Assembly (NCBI GenBank): GCA_000711775.1
Contig: ARYC01001179.1
Coordinates: 32,441 to 96,440 of the forward strand
Direction of reading: 5' to 3'
DNA from: Oxytricha trifallax
Taxonomy: Eukaryota > Ciliophora > Spirotrichea > Sporadotrichida > Oxytrichidae
DNA: 64,000 nt
Shown: positions 1 through 11,857 of the stretch, piece by piece
Layout: every line of letters starts with the position of its first letter
How positions within the stretch are numbered: the stretch's first letter is position 1
Position numbers and translations under genes: made by a program
The notes under the pieces: generated by a model
Database searches by the model: none
Told to the model about the DNA's origin: nothing
What the model saw: the letters and a program-made list of their open reading frames with translations, nothing else

Positions 1-139
1 ACTGTTTGATCTTAACTCTTGTGTATTGAGATGATCATAATTTTATTTGATCTCTTTTTTGATTTAATTTTAACTGTCTCCCCATTTTAATTATACTCGC
101 TTAATATAATAAACTTACTAATTCGTTAATATAGACGGT

Positions 140-535
140 TTATGCTATTTACTGTATGGACACTGTTTGAATGAAGTTGGTTGGGATAAAATAGCTAACT
201 ACAAGAGATTAGATTTGATTGAGAGCATCAATAAAAATGAGGATTCAATAATTGCCAATGGATTTGCTTTAATTTTAAAAATAAGTAGGCTAGAATATTT
301 TTAAAAGACTTCCAATATTTACCTAAGTTAAGGATGGCGATTTTATACCTTAACTGAGTAACGAGTTTATCCTGAAATATCTGCCACAAAAATGCAATAT
401 ATTTATTGAAAACTAGACGTCTCTTTGATTGAACATTTATGCAGATGGTTATACAACAGAAAGCTCACCTAACTTAAAATCAGCTAAAATTATTGACAGC
501 GCTTCAAAATTTAAATGTAGTATTTTTTAGTTAAT
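140..535 (+). CDS. Unrecognised coding fragment(s)
   Basis: I do not recognise this gene. With TAA/TAG read as Gln a frame is open from about 140 to a TGA at 407-409 and reads as ordinary protein (for example GWDKIANYKRLDLIE). A second open stretch follows at about 428-535 (IYADGYTTESSPNLKSAKII) in a shifted frame, perhaps the same gene after an intron, IES or frameshift. No start codon or 5' end is visible and the gene may begin outside the window. Openness is weak evidence under a one-stop code, so this call rests on amino-acid composition only. Confidence 0.3.
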
Positions 536-856
536 TTATTTTGCATAGAATGAAATCAGCTTTAATTAATTATTGTTTTAATTTAATAAAAAAATTCAGA
601 TATAATTTCAATGGAAATAAAGATTTAAAAGAGATGCTTATAAGAAAAGTCTAATATAGAAAGAATAAATGCATCTCTCTAAGCTTAGAGAATAGTATAG
701 TTGAGAATTGTTAAAGGGCAATTTTGTGAATAATTAAACTCCATAAGTATTTTCATTATAATAAGTCAAGATTAGAGTAAATTAAGATTAAGTATTACAA
801 AAGTTATAAGAATCACTAACATTTACATAATTGAAGGAGAGTTAATCTTAGAGCGA

Positions 857-1702
857 TCATACAATTACACTTTAGACTTTGATACTAGAAGTTATGGAAA
901 ATCTTTTATCATTATTTATGTTTAAATGAGCATTTTCGCTGGAAGTTCCATGCACGTTTTTAAGGTGACGTCCTAAATTTCCACTTTAAGTAAAGGTTAT
1001 CTGGCAGAGAGGGCATTTAAAGGGTCTCAAACCAGTGTGCTTCCTAAAATGATCTCTTAGATTGAAGCTCTTTTTGAATACGCTTCCGCAATCTAGATAC
1101 TTGCATTTAAAAAAAAGCTTGACTCTTTGAGTGCAGGATTTTTCACTCGTATAGTTTGATGCCACTGTTTAGGGATACCTTCGAAAGTCTTATTCTTGTT
1201 CCTTCCTGAATCTCCAAATTCTATTAATTTATCCAAAATGGATTCATTTTCGTCAAAATTGGATTTTGAAAACTCATGACTTTCATCTGCATCATGAATA
1301 TTTTGCAAATCTATTTCCTCGTAGGCGTTTGACATGTGCTAATCTTAATGCTCATCAGCAGAATTATTCCTGCGAATCCTAATCTTTCCAGATTTTTGAG
1401 AATTTGTCTCTTTTTTATTAGGAGTTTAAATTAAAATCTGTCGTTTTGGAATAGATTACTGTTCCACAAAACCAAAGGAAATATTCTCTTATGGTTGCTA
1501 GAACCAAGGGTTTAGCTTGATATTTTGAAGTCCTTACGTATCAGGAATAGTTTGAATAGAAAGGCAATCTTTAGGTTTTTCATCTGACCCATAAGAAGAG
1601 AGAGCTTTATTCTTTATACTGTCGAATTCAAGACTTCGAGGAACGATTCCTGATGCTCTCTATATGCGAATCAAAGTGTCATTATTTTTAACTTTTTTTA
1701 AG
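857..1702 (-). CDS. C2H2 zinc-finger protein
   Basis: Likely nuclear DNA- or RNA-binding protein. The minus strand is open for about 280 codons from about 1702 to the TGA at 857-859 with TAR read as Gln. A long polar N-terminal region is followed by two tandem C2H2 fingers near the C terminus. Finger 1 begins FKCKYLDCGSVFKKSFNLRD and has H-x3-H spacing. Finger 2 reads FKCPLCQITFTQSGNLGRH, where a TAA codon supplies the Gln of the recognition helix. A TGQKP-like linker (HTGLRPFK) joins them. Just before finger 1 a run of eight T's breaks the frame by one base; nine would keep it open. The 5' end probably begins after an intron acceptor near 1705. The specific target is unknown. Confidence 0.75.
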
Positions 1703-1941
1703 CTATATACTCATAAATACTATGAAAATCATTGTTATTATTGAGGTTAGAATGAGGCTGCTCTAAATTAATATTCTAAATAATGTTCTATTCTGTTTTA
1801 TTCTTTTAGGATGGTGCACTAAGCCGTCCTATCTGATCTAAAATTATTTGAGGTGGGGGAGGTAGTTTGATTTGTGATAGTAATTAGTGTTATTATTTGT
1901 TTAACTATCTTAAGTGTGATCCCAGCTTTTCTCTAAATATA

Positions 1942-2400
1942 ATGGAGTTTATTGTAGATGAGCAAGGCTCCCAGTCTATGCAATAGTTGGAAGCTGTATG
2001 TTTTAGAGTGGGAAAACAAAGTGATTAGTATTGCCAGTATGCATAATGTTCTGTGGTTAGGGTTATTACTCCTGAGTATGATCTCCGGTCGGAGTCAGTG
2101 TGTGAGTAAGTAGTTGTTGGTGATCATGAGTCTGGTTATCTGCTGTTGAATATGAATACTTTCTTGTTGAATTGATAATAATTACTTTCTCTGGGGAAAT
2201 TATAACATTAGTGATGGGAAGTTGTGGTTCATTTTTAACGTATTTGTGGAATGCTGATTTAGTCCCTGACCCAAAGGCCTATGATGGTAATGACTAATTC
2301 TTAGTAGGAGATAAAGCTGTGCCTAGAGAAGGGTTAAAAACAGCAAGGTTCCTTTGCTGATCTTAATTGAGCGGTAAAAGATATCGCTAATTATATGGGG
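1942..2400 (+). CDS. Possible unrecognised coding region
   Basis: I do not recognise a gene here. The stretch is less AT-rich than its surroundings. A frame starting ATG at about 1942 is open for some 70 codons (MEFIVDEQGSQSMQQLEAV) before a TGA, and neighbouring frames then read plausibly (LVGDKAVPREGLKTARF). This could be a gene cut by introns or IESs, or chance openness. Low confidence. Confidence 0.22.
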
Positions 2401-2419
2401 AGCACAAGTATATATTAAT

Positions 2420-3550
2420 GGGTCTTGCATTCTATATAAATAATATAATTATTCGGACCTGTTCCAATTTGCTGTGGTTACTAGTAAATAGGCAGCATGT
2501 TGTAAGGGGGAATTTAAAGAAAATTTTATTATAATGATTACTAGTTTCTTTGAGTTTAAATATTACTTTTCTTACTGATCTGAGAGAATTTTTTGTCCCA
2601 CTATCATGCAAAGTTGTGCTATAATTTTACTAAGCACAGACAATCATATCCCATAGGCTAAACTGAGTTATTTGAGCAATTTAAAATAAAATTCCAAAAT
2701 ATAAGATAAATTTATTAAATTTTAAGATCTATAAACTTTAAGTCAATATTACTAAATACCATAATATAAAAATATTGTATGGGTTTTTAATCCTTAAAAC
2801 ATCCCTTAAGTTAAATTTGAGGTTGAATAACTAAGTTGAAAAATAATTAGATAAATAGAACAGCTCACTGAAATTTTAAACCGATCTGGAAGAACTGTTC
2901 TATTGCAATTTATTTTTCACTTTTTGCTTTTCTTTTAAATTTTTACTTTTTAGTAAATATTATATTATTGCTAATGAATAAATGCCTTTAAAAAATTAAA
3001 TATTTTTATAAAATATATTAATTTGTAGGAATAATTGGAAAATATAGATCTTGGCATATTCGACAGTGAATTCACAATTAGCTTGACTTAAATATTCATA
3101 AAAAGATTTATATCATTCAGTGAGTTAGTTAAATTGTCTCTAATTAATGAAAATAATTTCAATAAATTTAGGGCTCATTCATTTAAATTCGAATAATCTC
3201 ACTTCAATGATTCAGTACATAATTGCTCAAAAATTTTTAAAGGCATCACATATAAAATATTTTATTGAATAAGTTTTAAAAAATATAGTCAATTATAGTT
3301 TGCCATTAATTGAAATTAAAAAATATTTTAAATTTCATTTTATTTTCCTTTAATAATTTTTTATTTATCAGTACTCCTTATATTATTTAGCTAAAAATCT
3401 GATTTAAATAATATAATTTTGATTTGCAAAATTTGTAAATTAAGTGGAAGAGATGAAATAGACAAATAATTGATTTGAATTATAATTAATCAACAAGTAA
3501 AAGTTCAAGGACTTGCTAGTTAATTTCTCTCCTTTAACTCTTATACATGC
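2420..3550. other. AT-rich stretch without a recognised gene
   Basis: Very AT-rich sequence with long A/T runs and no frame that looks like protein on either strand. I see no long inverted or tandem repeat in it. It probably holds intergenic DNA or germline-limited sequence. Confidence 0.5.
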
Positions 3551-3554
3551 TCAT

Positions 3555-4945
3555 TCATTCTCCGTAATCGTCTTCATGTGGCCTTTCATAGGACTTATGC
3601 TAGATATGGGTTTCACAATTTTTGAAGAAAGTGATATCTTCAATGAAAGATTGCCTTTTAGAAGCCAATCTCTTTATTCTAGCTTTGTTATGTGGAATCT
3701 TCCTTGCCTTACAGAGCTTAGATACAACCTTCTTTGCTGCATCTTCCATAACGATCCTGCACATTTAAATGACTTTTATTGCCTCGACAAAGGCCTTTAG
3801 CCTATCAACAAACAATACTACTAAGTCAACTCTCTTGAAAATGAGCAATCTTTCCATGGTTCCTTAAAAATTATACTAAGTTTACTGAATGCCAAATTTA
3901 AAATTTATGGCAAGTTTTATTTTTATTTTGGTAAGAACTTTTGTTTCATATCTATAAGTTAAGGATTCTTTTTCATCAGGCACAATCTTTTTAAAAAAAT
4001 ACTCGATCACCTTATAGGTCTTTCTGTCAACCTTTCTTAGAGCTATAATAGTAGTTAGTTATCAAAATATACTTCTTTATTTATGAAAAAACTCCTAGAT
4101 TCGCTCTATATCTTCCTTACTCTAGTTTGAATATATAAATTTAGGGCCCTAAAAACTTGAAATGTCGACAAAATTTCAAATCGACTTCTTTAATCAATTG
4201 AGCACGATGCGGGTACCTGTCTCACCACCACACTTTTTTAATTAATAAATTATTTCTAAATAAGCTATATTCCTGGTCAAATTATGGTGAAATTCACATA
4301 TAAGGTAATAAAAATTATTTTTGGCAACTCTGAAGATGAGGAGAATTAAAAATTAATTTAATTATATCATAAACTTATTATATCTTCACATGGTTTTTTG
4401 CACAAAAGGTTGAAATCTGTATTGCATTTATTAATTAAATTCAGCCATTTATGCTAAAAATTCTTTTATTTAATTAATAAAATGCAATACAGATTTCAAC
4501 CTTTTGTGCAATAAACCATGTGAAGATATAATAAGTTTATGATATAATTAAATTAATTTTTAATTCTCCTCATCTTTAGAGTTGCCAAAAATAATTTTTA
4601 TTACCTTATATGTGAATTTCACCATAATTTGACCAGGAATATAGCTTATTTAGAAATAATTTATTAATTAAAAAAGTGTGGTGGTGAGACAGGTACCGCC
4701 CTAAATTTGGATCTTTGTCTGTTGTTAAGTCTGTTGTATCTTTCGATATAAAAAAGAGATTAGTAATCAAATTTGAGCTTACCCATCTCATCAGAAGAGC
4801 CGTTAACCTCCGAAAACTATTCCTCATCACTTGTAAATACAAAGTCACTTCCTTAGCTGTTGGAATCTTTTTCTTTCTGTTCTTCAACTTCAATCCATTC
4901 GTTATCATCTCCTTTTTCATCGCGTTAGGTATTACAGTACTATAA
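3555..4945 (-). CDS. Unrecognised basic protein, split by a foldback element
   Basis: I do not recognise the family. The minus strand reads as Lys/Arg-rich protein on both sides of the palindromic element at 4209-4699. Upstream, an ATG at 4920 starts MKKEMITNGLKLKNRKKKIP, followed by a likely GT-AG intron (donor GTAAGC). Downstream, about 4205-4140 reads on to a donor GTAAGG, and an acceptor near 4040 opens an exon containing VDRKTYKVIEYFFKKIVPDE, ending at TGA 3555-3557. No internal TGA is seen in that last exon. The element would have to be removed for one protein to be made, which suggests it behaves as an IES. The exact joins are uncertain. Confidence 0.42.
4209..4699. mobile_element. Palindromic foldback (MITE-like) element
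   Basis: Two arms of about 229 bp, 4212-4440 and 4468-4697, are near-perfect reverse complements with a 27-bp loop. The tips read GGTACCTGTCTCACC inward. It carries no coding capacity of its own. It lies inside sequence that otherwise reads as a minus-strand gene, consistent with a non-autonomous transposon-derived element that is eliminated from the somatic genome. Confidence 0.8.
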
Positions 4946-5362
4946 TATAAAATAATAAAGATAAAACAAAAATAGCTTGAGTTTAGGTTTAGTTCTCATC
5001 TGCCATTGAGTTTCCCATTTCTTCAAAGAACATCATTTTAGTTTTATCCTGGCATTTTTCTATATTTTAAAGTTAGAAATTCTCAATTTAATCAGACATA
5101 AAAAATCTTAAGCTTATAGGTATTATAAAATTCGGCTTGTTGCATAAAATTGGAATTTAATAAATATTCATTAATGAAAAAATAGAGGAAGCCACTTACA
5201 TGATTTTAGATATCTACTAGGTGTAGGTTTTTGATAATTAATTAATTTTATTTTCTATGATGATTATAAGCTTTAAATACAAATCCTCTCTATATCTTAA
5301 ATATTAAAGTTATTAGTATTAAAATATATTAATAAAAAGTCTTTAGTAGCAGCACAATTAAA
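4946..5362. other. AT-rich intergenic stretch
   Basis: No convincing frame on either strand and no repeat noticed. It separates a minus-strand gene from the plus-strand kelch-like gene, so it may hold a divergent promoter region. Confidence 0.4.
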
Positions 5363-5363
5363 A

Positions 5364-6644
5364 ATGTCGAAAATTTTTCGAAACTCAGTAATTTATGAAA
5401 TTTTAGAATTCCTTGATAAAGGATCTCATCATGAACTTTAAATTGCATCAAAATAGTTCTACAATAAAATCATACCTACTTTAATCTATTAATCCTAACT
5501 TAGAGACATTAAGAGACTGATAATCGTGTGAGATCGAAAAAAAACTTGTCTATTTTTATCCTTCAGCAAGTTAGAATCACAAATTTAGCAATGAAAACGA
5601 GCTTCCTTTTGATAAAATTGCGGCAGATAATATTATCGATTTTTAAGATAAAGAAAGGATTCATGATTATGTTTCCAAACAATCCATAGGGTAGCTTGAA
5701 GGATGTTTTTAAATTTGAAGATGAATTTGACGGCTTAATAACTAAAATGGAAAGTATGAATGAACCGAGGTTTCTAACTAAGTTTGTGAAGGTCTGGGGA
5801 TCCTTAATTTATGCCATCGGAGGAAGAGCAAATGGTAATAGTGATAGATTTGATGTTAATTTGAATAAATGGAGTCCAATTACACAGTGCCCTTATCCAT
5901 ACTAGATTTTGAATAGCTTCATCATAAACATTCAGGAGAAGTACTTATACTTGATTAGTGTTGACATGTCAAATGACTAAAAATCTATATATAATTAATC
6001 GATATGTTTTAATTTGTCAGAGCTCAAGTAGCTTAGAATTTAATATTGGATCTTGAATTGCAGGAGAGAGAAATAGACCTACCCTTAAACTAATAGCCTT
6101 AATTAAAATGGGTTGAAATGAATCTTAATTTCATTACAAACAAGATATAATTTGCATTTATTCATCCTAAAAGAGAGTCCTTGATAATTTTTAACAATCC
6201 TAAAGGAAGAGATGGTATAAAATCTACACTTAGAGATTCATGACTTGATTACTAAGAGTGGTCCAATGATAATATACAGTGGAGGTTGGCTATAACCACA
6301 GTCATATTAATTCAGTGTCTTCGGAGGATTGGTTTACTTAACTGGTCAATAAGGCAAAGAAGTGAATGAGTATTCTATTTTAGATTAGAAACCTCTAAAA
6401 ATAATCAAAGATTAAAAACTAATTAAAAATAAGGAAGAAAACAAACGGCCACTGAAATAGAAACATTGTTAAATGTTTTAAGGAGGCAGGGTAAACCCAT
6501 ATTAATTTCTTAATAATTTAAGTATCAAAATGTAATCCTGAATTTTTGATCTTGATAAAATATTAATTACTTTGGAGAATAATCCAAACACTTAAGTATT
6601 TGAAATAAAGTATTGCTACGGCTTGAAATGATATAAATTACAAT
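5364..6644 (+). CDS. Kelch-repeat / F-box-like protein
   Basis: Likely a kelch beta-propeller protein, a class usually serving as a substrate adaptor. The ATG at 5364 opens a segment resembling an F-box helix (FRNSVIYEILEFLDKGS, then ELQIASKQFYNKI). Kelch character follows: SLIYAIGGRANGN with the double glycine, DRFDVNLNKWSPI with the Tyr/Asp...Trp spacing, and further blade-like strands (VFGGLVYLTG near 6320; LKWVEMNLNFI near 6105). The frame breaks at an A8 run near 5538 and again near 6000-6060, so the reading changes register at least twice. A TGA follows IIV near 5528, in the F-box half. The gene ends at TGA near 6639, about 40 bp before the next ATG on the same strand. Confidence 0.6.
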
Positions 6645-6682
6645 TGGAATAATTATAATAGGTAATTAATTTTAATTTGATC

Positions 6683-9600
6683 ATGATGAAAAATTCAGTG
6701 GAATCAACATCTTATGCCCTTACGACTTTTAATGAAGAGGAGGAAGAGCGCTAGCTTAAAGAACAAGAATAGAAACCAATAAACAAACCTTAAATTCCTC
6801 TAAGAGATATAATTGCAATGGGGCCACAAGATAAGTATCAAAGATACAGTAAAATAATTTTGATGACGTTTAATTCTACTTAAGATAGATAGATTTCCTT
6901 GGAATTTTTGATTCATATCTTCCTCATCATAGTGACCTCATTCGAAATTTATTTTATGGTTGAGTCATAAAAAAATCACTTCCGCACTCATTCAATAGTT
7001 TTTTATCATAAATTCTTTGATGATGCTACAGATTATCAGGCCCCAGTCTACCAGAGAACAAAGCATTTCTTTAACTTAGATGACTTGACTAAGTTTGTTA
7101 GTTAATCAGTAAATGCTTATTATGAAGTGTCAAATGGTGACATGCTTGACATCTACACATAAAAGCCATTAGATAATAAAGCTTGCAAATTCAAAATGAA
7201 TAATCCAAAAAGTGGGATTTCTGCCCTGTTTTGATGGATGTCCTATATGTTGTAAAATCTAAAGATCCAAAGTACTAACTTGAATATTTATTGAACCCTG
7301 ATTAATTTGAGTTTATTACATAAGAAAATATAGATAATGGAGAACTTAAAAGTTTTATTTAGAGCAGAGCGTAGATCAATCTTAATTATGATATAAAAAC
7401 CGATTACTCAAGGTATTAGGATTTCTAAACTAGTTGTTTTGTATGGTAAACCATTTATTTTTAATATAAGTTGATATAATATTTACATCTAGCTTAAATA
7501 AGGCAATTTTTTGACTTCTAAGATCGAAACTTAAAAAAAATTAACATTGAATATGGAAACTAAAACATGTGATAGAACAAGTGAAATATTTAATAGACCT
7601 AATGTAGCATTGAACTGCTTATATGTGTTTTTGTTTGCCCTAATCTCGATTATTTTGCAAGTTAAATACACTTCAAAACATCTAAGGCTGTATGACAAGA
7701 TAAGGGACTAATACAAGGAATCTTAGAATTTTATAAACACCTCACTTATGTAATTAGTAAGAACTTTATACCAACTTACTTATTATTCTAGAGGAAAAGT
7801 AAATGTATGATTTCAACGCAGAGCAATAGATACAAACGTTAAATGACTAATGCTTACTCAAACATTGGAAATGACAATGAAATGAGCGATGCCTAATTAG
7901 AATCATTAGTACTTAAAACTCAACTAAATATTAAATGGGAAAACTTAAATTACTCTGATAAAGCTAAAATATTCAATTATTGGTCTATTTAAATCCATAA
8001 ATTTCCATAAAATGTACATGCATTACATGTAAAATATTAAAATAAATATAAAGCGTTTTAAGATTAAAACCACTGAAATTTTAGCATTCTTTCCTCTAGA
8101 AATGTTCTGAATAATATTAATGCGATAAAATAAGCACTCCAAATATATAAATATTTAAATAAAGAATATATATTAATTAATTATTTTAAAGCTATTATCT
8201 GAACAAAATTATCACTTGTAGTGTTAGAAATGAATTGAATTAAAATTTATAGTATGATAAATAAAAAATAGCAGAATAGTAGGTTACTAAAAGTTATCAA
8301 AGAGAAAACTTTTATTTTATTTCTCTTAAATCAAGTTGTTAATAGCTGATGATATCCAAATCCAAATACTAATCATATTTTATGAGTATTTGAGTTTAAA
8401 TTGTGGTAATAATTGGAAATTTCTTTTAAATATTTGGCTCTGTTATATTTTTAGCAAGAGATGTTATTCCGTTGAGCACACAAACTTTGTTTGTTGGTTT
8501 AGGGTGCTTTTCAGTTGGGTTAGTGTAACTAAGTATATGGAGCATTCTCAACAGTACTCATTCAAAATTTCTTTTAATTAGATAACTTTATTTAATTTCG
8601 ATTACCTTTCAATTTTTCTCTAGAACTATATCATATTCTGGTCCAGATATCTTTAGGAATTTAGTGAATGTAATTCCACTATTTATTGTGTTATGAATGT
8701 CAATATTCTGGCAAGGCTACCGATTTAAATCTCCCAATATCGCTTTATTAACTCTATACTGTTTGATGATGGGAGACGAAATTTCTAATACATTTATGGA
8801 GGTCATGCAAATCGATATGATAGTGGGATCAGTCTACGTTTTCACTTTTGTGTTTGTGTCCATGCAAGTGCTGCTGAGCATATTCATCATAATTTTATCA
8901 GATTCTTTCTCAATAATCAAGTAGAAAAATAAATATGACTGGCTTGGAGAAGAGGAGCTATATATTGAAGATATACCAAAGATTAAAGATGATGAATAGG
9001 CAGAGTCATCAACGAGTGATTCAGATGATTACATCAATTATGACAATAAGATTTCACCAAAAGAAAGAAGCAGTAGTCTTACTCAACTTTGAAGAAAATT
9101 GTGCTTAAAGATTTGGAGACATGGAAAAAGAATAACTTCTAAGATGTTGCAGAACAAATTATTCTACCTCAAGACTAGAGTTAGTAATAGAGCTTCTCTC
9201 AGTATCATCAAAGTCAGGTTTTCAAAGAGGATTAAAAAATAGCTTAGTAAATAATAAAATCAGATTTAAAAATAAGCGAGAATGATTTTTAACTGTCAAT
9301 TAAAGATGACGATCCTACTTTCATTCAACAAAATCAGTAATACAAAGAAAAAATTGATCCCTTTTTCGATGAACTGCGGTTACGATAAGAATCAACAATA
9401 AGAGCAGATAATAGCTTTGAATTAAACAACTAAGACAGTATTGTGCAACAGAGAGATCGAATGAATGAAGAATTTACAAATTCTTTCTTAAAATGTCTCC
9501 AGAGTTGTAGTAGGCATTGCAAAATGTTCGAAAGTTGAAGACATCAATACAATAAGAATCAACAAAATGCGCAACTAATTTGAGAAAAGATTTGCAAAAG

Positions 9601-9969
9601 TTCTCGATTTCAATAAAGAAGAGCCTCTAAACTGGCCAATTGTATGTTGATGTTGGAGAGAGAAGCTTGAGGTAGTCTCGTTTGGAGGTAATGAGAGAAC
9701 TCATCGATATCAAAGAACAGTTTATGTTTATAAGAGCAAAAATGGAGAGGGAAGAATCACTCTGTAGTGATGGAGGTGAAGAAGTAAATGACAAACTACT
9801 TGATAAACAAATGTAACATAAATAAAAAGAATATGTTAATTAACTACTACAAAATAAAGAATTTTTATAATCAAATAAAATATTTAAAATGAGCAATCAA
9901 AATAAATATTCATAATAAGATCAAATTTTAAAACGATAGTATATTTATTATTTATATGGTATTTTTTGA
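6683..9969 (+). CDS. Mucolipin-like (TRPML) cation channel
   Basis: Probable endolysosomal or ciliary non-selective cation channel. The order of parts matches TRPML: a polar N terminus, a first membrane helix near 6890-6960 (FLIHIFLIIVTSFEIYFMV), a luminal domain with an NGELK...INLNYDIKTDYS segment, a second helix (LNCLYVFLFALISIILQV), and a pore region with LTLYCLMMGDEISNTFMEV where the family has its L-x-GDD-x-F filter motif. A last helix FVSMQVLLSIFIIILSDSFS is followed by a long Gln-rich and charged C terminus. The frame shifts near 7212, near 9070 and again around 9530-9640, and a TGA (8694-8696) lies where the family has Gly in the LGY motif. Short introns or IESs lie between 7500 and 8300. 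Ion selectivity cannot be read from this. Confidence 0.75.
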
Positions 9970-10203
9970 TTTGATTTTAAATGTTTAAATAAAGATGACT
10001 AGAAAAGCTTTGATAGTAATAATTTAAAAGAATATTACGTATTTGATTGTAATTTTAAATAATTTTATTCCTTTTTAAATAAGTTGAATATATTTTTAAT
10101 AATTATAATTTAACTTTATTTATATATCAAGTAAATGATTTTTAAATCTAAAATTTTTATTTAAATAAATAAATATTGAACGTAGCATAACTTTTTTCAA
10201 GTA
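9970..10203. other. AT-rich stretch, no gene seen
   Basis: Low-complexity AT-rich DNA between the channel gene and the GC-rich repeat element; no frame or motif stands out. Confidence 0.4.
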
Positions 10204-10628
10204 AATGTATGGGGGAGAAGTTTCCTGCACCCCGTGCAGTTTCCCGCCCCCCTCGGAAGTTTTCTTCCTCCTTCGGAAATTTTCTGTCCCCAGCATTCAA
10301 TTTCTATTATTTTCCAATAATACAATTAGAAACATGTAGATCCCAAGTTCAATTACCTTCCCATTTATTAAATAACTTTCATTTCTTTGTAATTTTCAAG
10401 GTATATATTTATTTTTTGTCTTATTATGTAATAAAAACAATGCGAAACTAATTGTTTATTATATATTATTAATGTGATTTTCATAAAACTCTAATTTTTA
10501 TAAAGGTAGAAATGATATTGGATGCTAAATAATAAATAACTAAATCATTATTAATGGTAAAGATTTTGAGAAATTTATAAATATTTTATAATGTTTATGT
10601 ATGGGGCAGGAAACTTCCCCCCCAAATG
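10204..10628. repeat. Small element with GC-rich inverted ends
   Basis: The left end has GGGGGAGAAGTTTCCTGC and the right end its near reverse complement GCAGGAAACTTCCCCCCC, about 400 bp apart; both are also preceded by ATGTATGGGG in direct orientation. Inside the left end, four imperfect ~20-bp units (GAAGTTTCCTGCACCCCGTG and variants) follow one another. The middle is AT-rich and non-coding. It may be a small mobile element; the C/G runs are strongly out of character for this region. Confidence 0.55.
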
Positions 10629-10639
10629 TTTCTAACATA

Positions 10640-11215
10640 TTGAAAGAAAGATAGTTAATAGTTGTTTTGTTTGTCAATTATCATGGCAAATGTGTATAAT
10701 TTGATATCAGAATGATCCTTTCCTTCACATATAATATCTTTTAGTCTTAGCCAAATGATTAATAGCTTTATTTTTTATTATCCATAAAATTCAATTTTAC
10801 TCTCTAATTTTTCAACTTACTCTTTTAATGACAGAGATTTTTGCTAATCGCCTGATTTGTCTGCTTATTAGTATTTAATCCAAATTAATGTGAACTCAGA
10901 AAATATTAGTCTTAGGCATAATCTTCAGAATTATTTTGCCTGATAAAGAATTTTCTCTTTAATCGAAAAATCCAAGACATCCTTTATAATTTTAGTTTGA
11001 AGAATCATTTCTAAGGGTTTTTAGAAAGTAAATAGAGGTTTATTAGAAGAGTTCATCTGATAGTTTAGGAAGAATTTTAGTTCTATTTTAATAATTCCCT
11101 CCTTTTTGTTTATACTTTGTCTATCTTAGTATTACTAAGTAAGAACTGACAATTGTGAAAATTTTTTCATAGTTGAGAGGATTATGTCTTCTGCACCAAA
11201 ACTCTAGTTTATTAG
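10640..11215 (-). CDS. Unrecognised protein with predicted coiled-coil part
   Basis: I do not recognise the family. Read on the minus strand from about 11215, a frame without TGA runs for about 100 codons (for example RRHNPLNYEKIFTIVSSYLV and KLSDELFQQTSIYFLKTLRN) to a TGA near 10892. It is followed in another register by a Lys/Glu/Gln-rich stretch (SLSLKEQVEKLESKIEFYGQ) that could form a coiled coil. The break may be a frameshift or an intron. The gene lies between two repeat elements. Confidence 0.4.
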
Positions 11216-11254
11216 ATATCTCATTTCAATATTAAAATGTATAATTTTAATACT

Positions 11255-11665
11255 GTAGGAATATATTCGAATTTGAGAAAATATAATTAAATAAATAAAT
11301 AATAAATCAAATTAGTGGCAGTTAAAGTTGGCCAATTTAAACGATCTTGGGCTCAATCGATATAAAATTTAAAATTAGCTGGACTCTTTTATTGGCGGTA
11401 CTATTTTATCGCATCCCAGGAGCGAGATAACTTGACTTTAATGTGAGGGTATAATTTAATAAATTTAGTGGCGTCTAATTAAAGTGAAGTTATCTCGTTC
11501 CAGTGATGCGATAAAATAGTACCGCTAATAATAAAGTCCAGCTAATTTTGAATTCTCTATCGAATAAGTCCAAGATCGTTTAAATTGGACAACTTTAACT
11601 GCCAAGATATTGATTTGAATTTAATTTAATTATAATTAATTTTCTAATTTTGAATGTATTCCTAC
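11255..11665. mobile_element. Foldback element, family A copy 1
   Basis: A long inverted repeat: the tip GTAGGAATA at 11255 is matched by TATTCCTAC at the right end, and inner arms share GTGGCAGTTAAAGTTGG, CGATCTTGGGCT, TTAGCTGGACT and GCGATAAAATAGTACCGC in inverted order, with a loop of about 40 bp near 11450-11490. Non-coding. A second copy of the same family lies at 34887-35910, so this is a dispersed foldback or MITE family. Arms have diverged by several percent, so the insertion is not recent. Confidence 0.8.
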
Positions 11666-11857
11666 AATATTAAAAATATATAATAAACATAAATATTCAA
11701 ACATACATTTGTCAAATAAGAAATGAATTTAAAGTGTGCAGATTGAATTAAAATAAAAATAGAAAAGTTTCTAATTGTCAAAATAACTTCTGTTTTTAAT
11801 GTTAAAATTAATAAAATAAGGTAGTATTGTTCGTGAAGTATTTATATTCTGTTTTTA

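Noticed and set aside
3513..3800. 95-residue plus-strand frame
   Set aside because: Antisense to a Lys/Arg-rich minus-strand reading that continues with splice-like signals; the plus frame looks like its shadow.
8336..8581. 81-residue plus-strand frame starting MLIADDIQ
   Set aside because: Part of it overlaps the channel gene in a shifted register; the other frame carries the TRPML-like helices.
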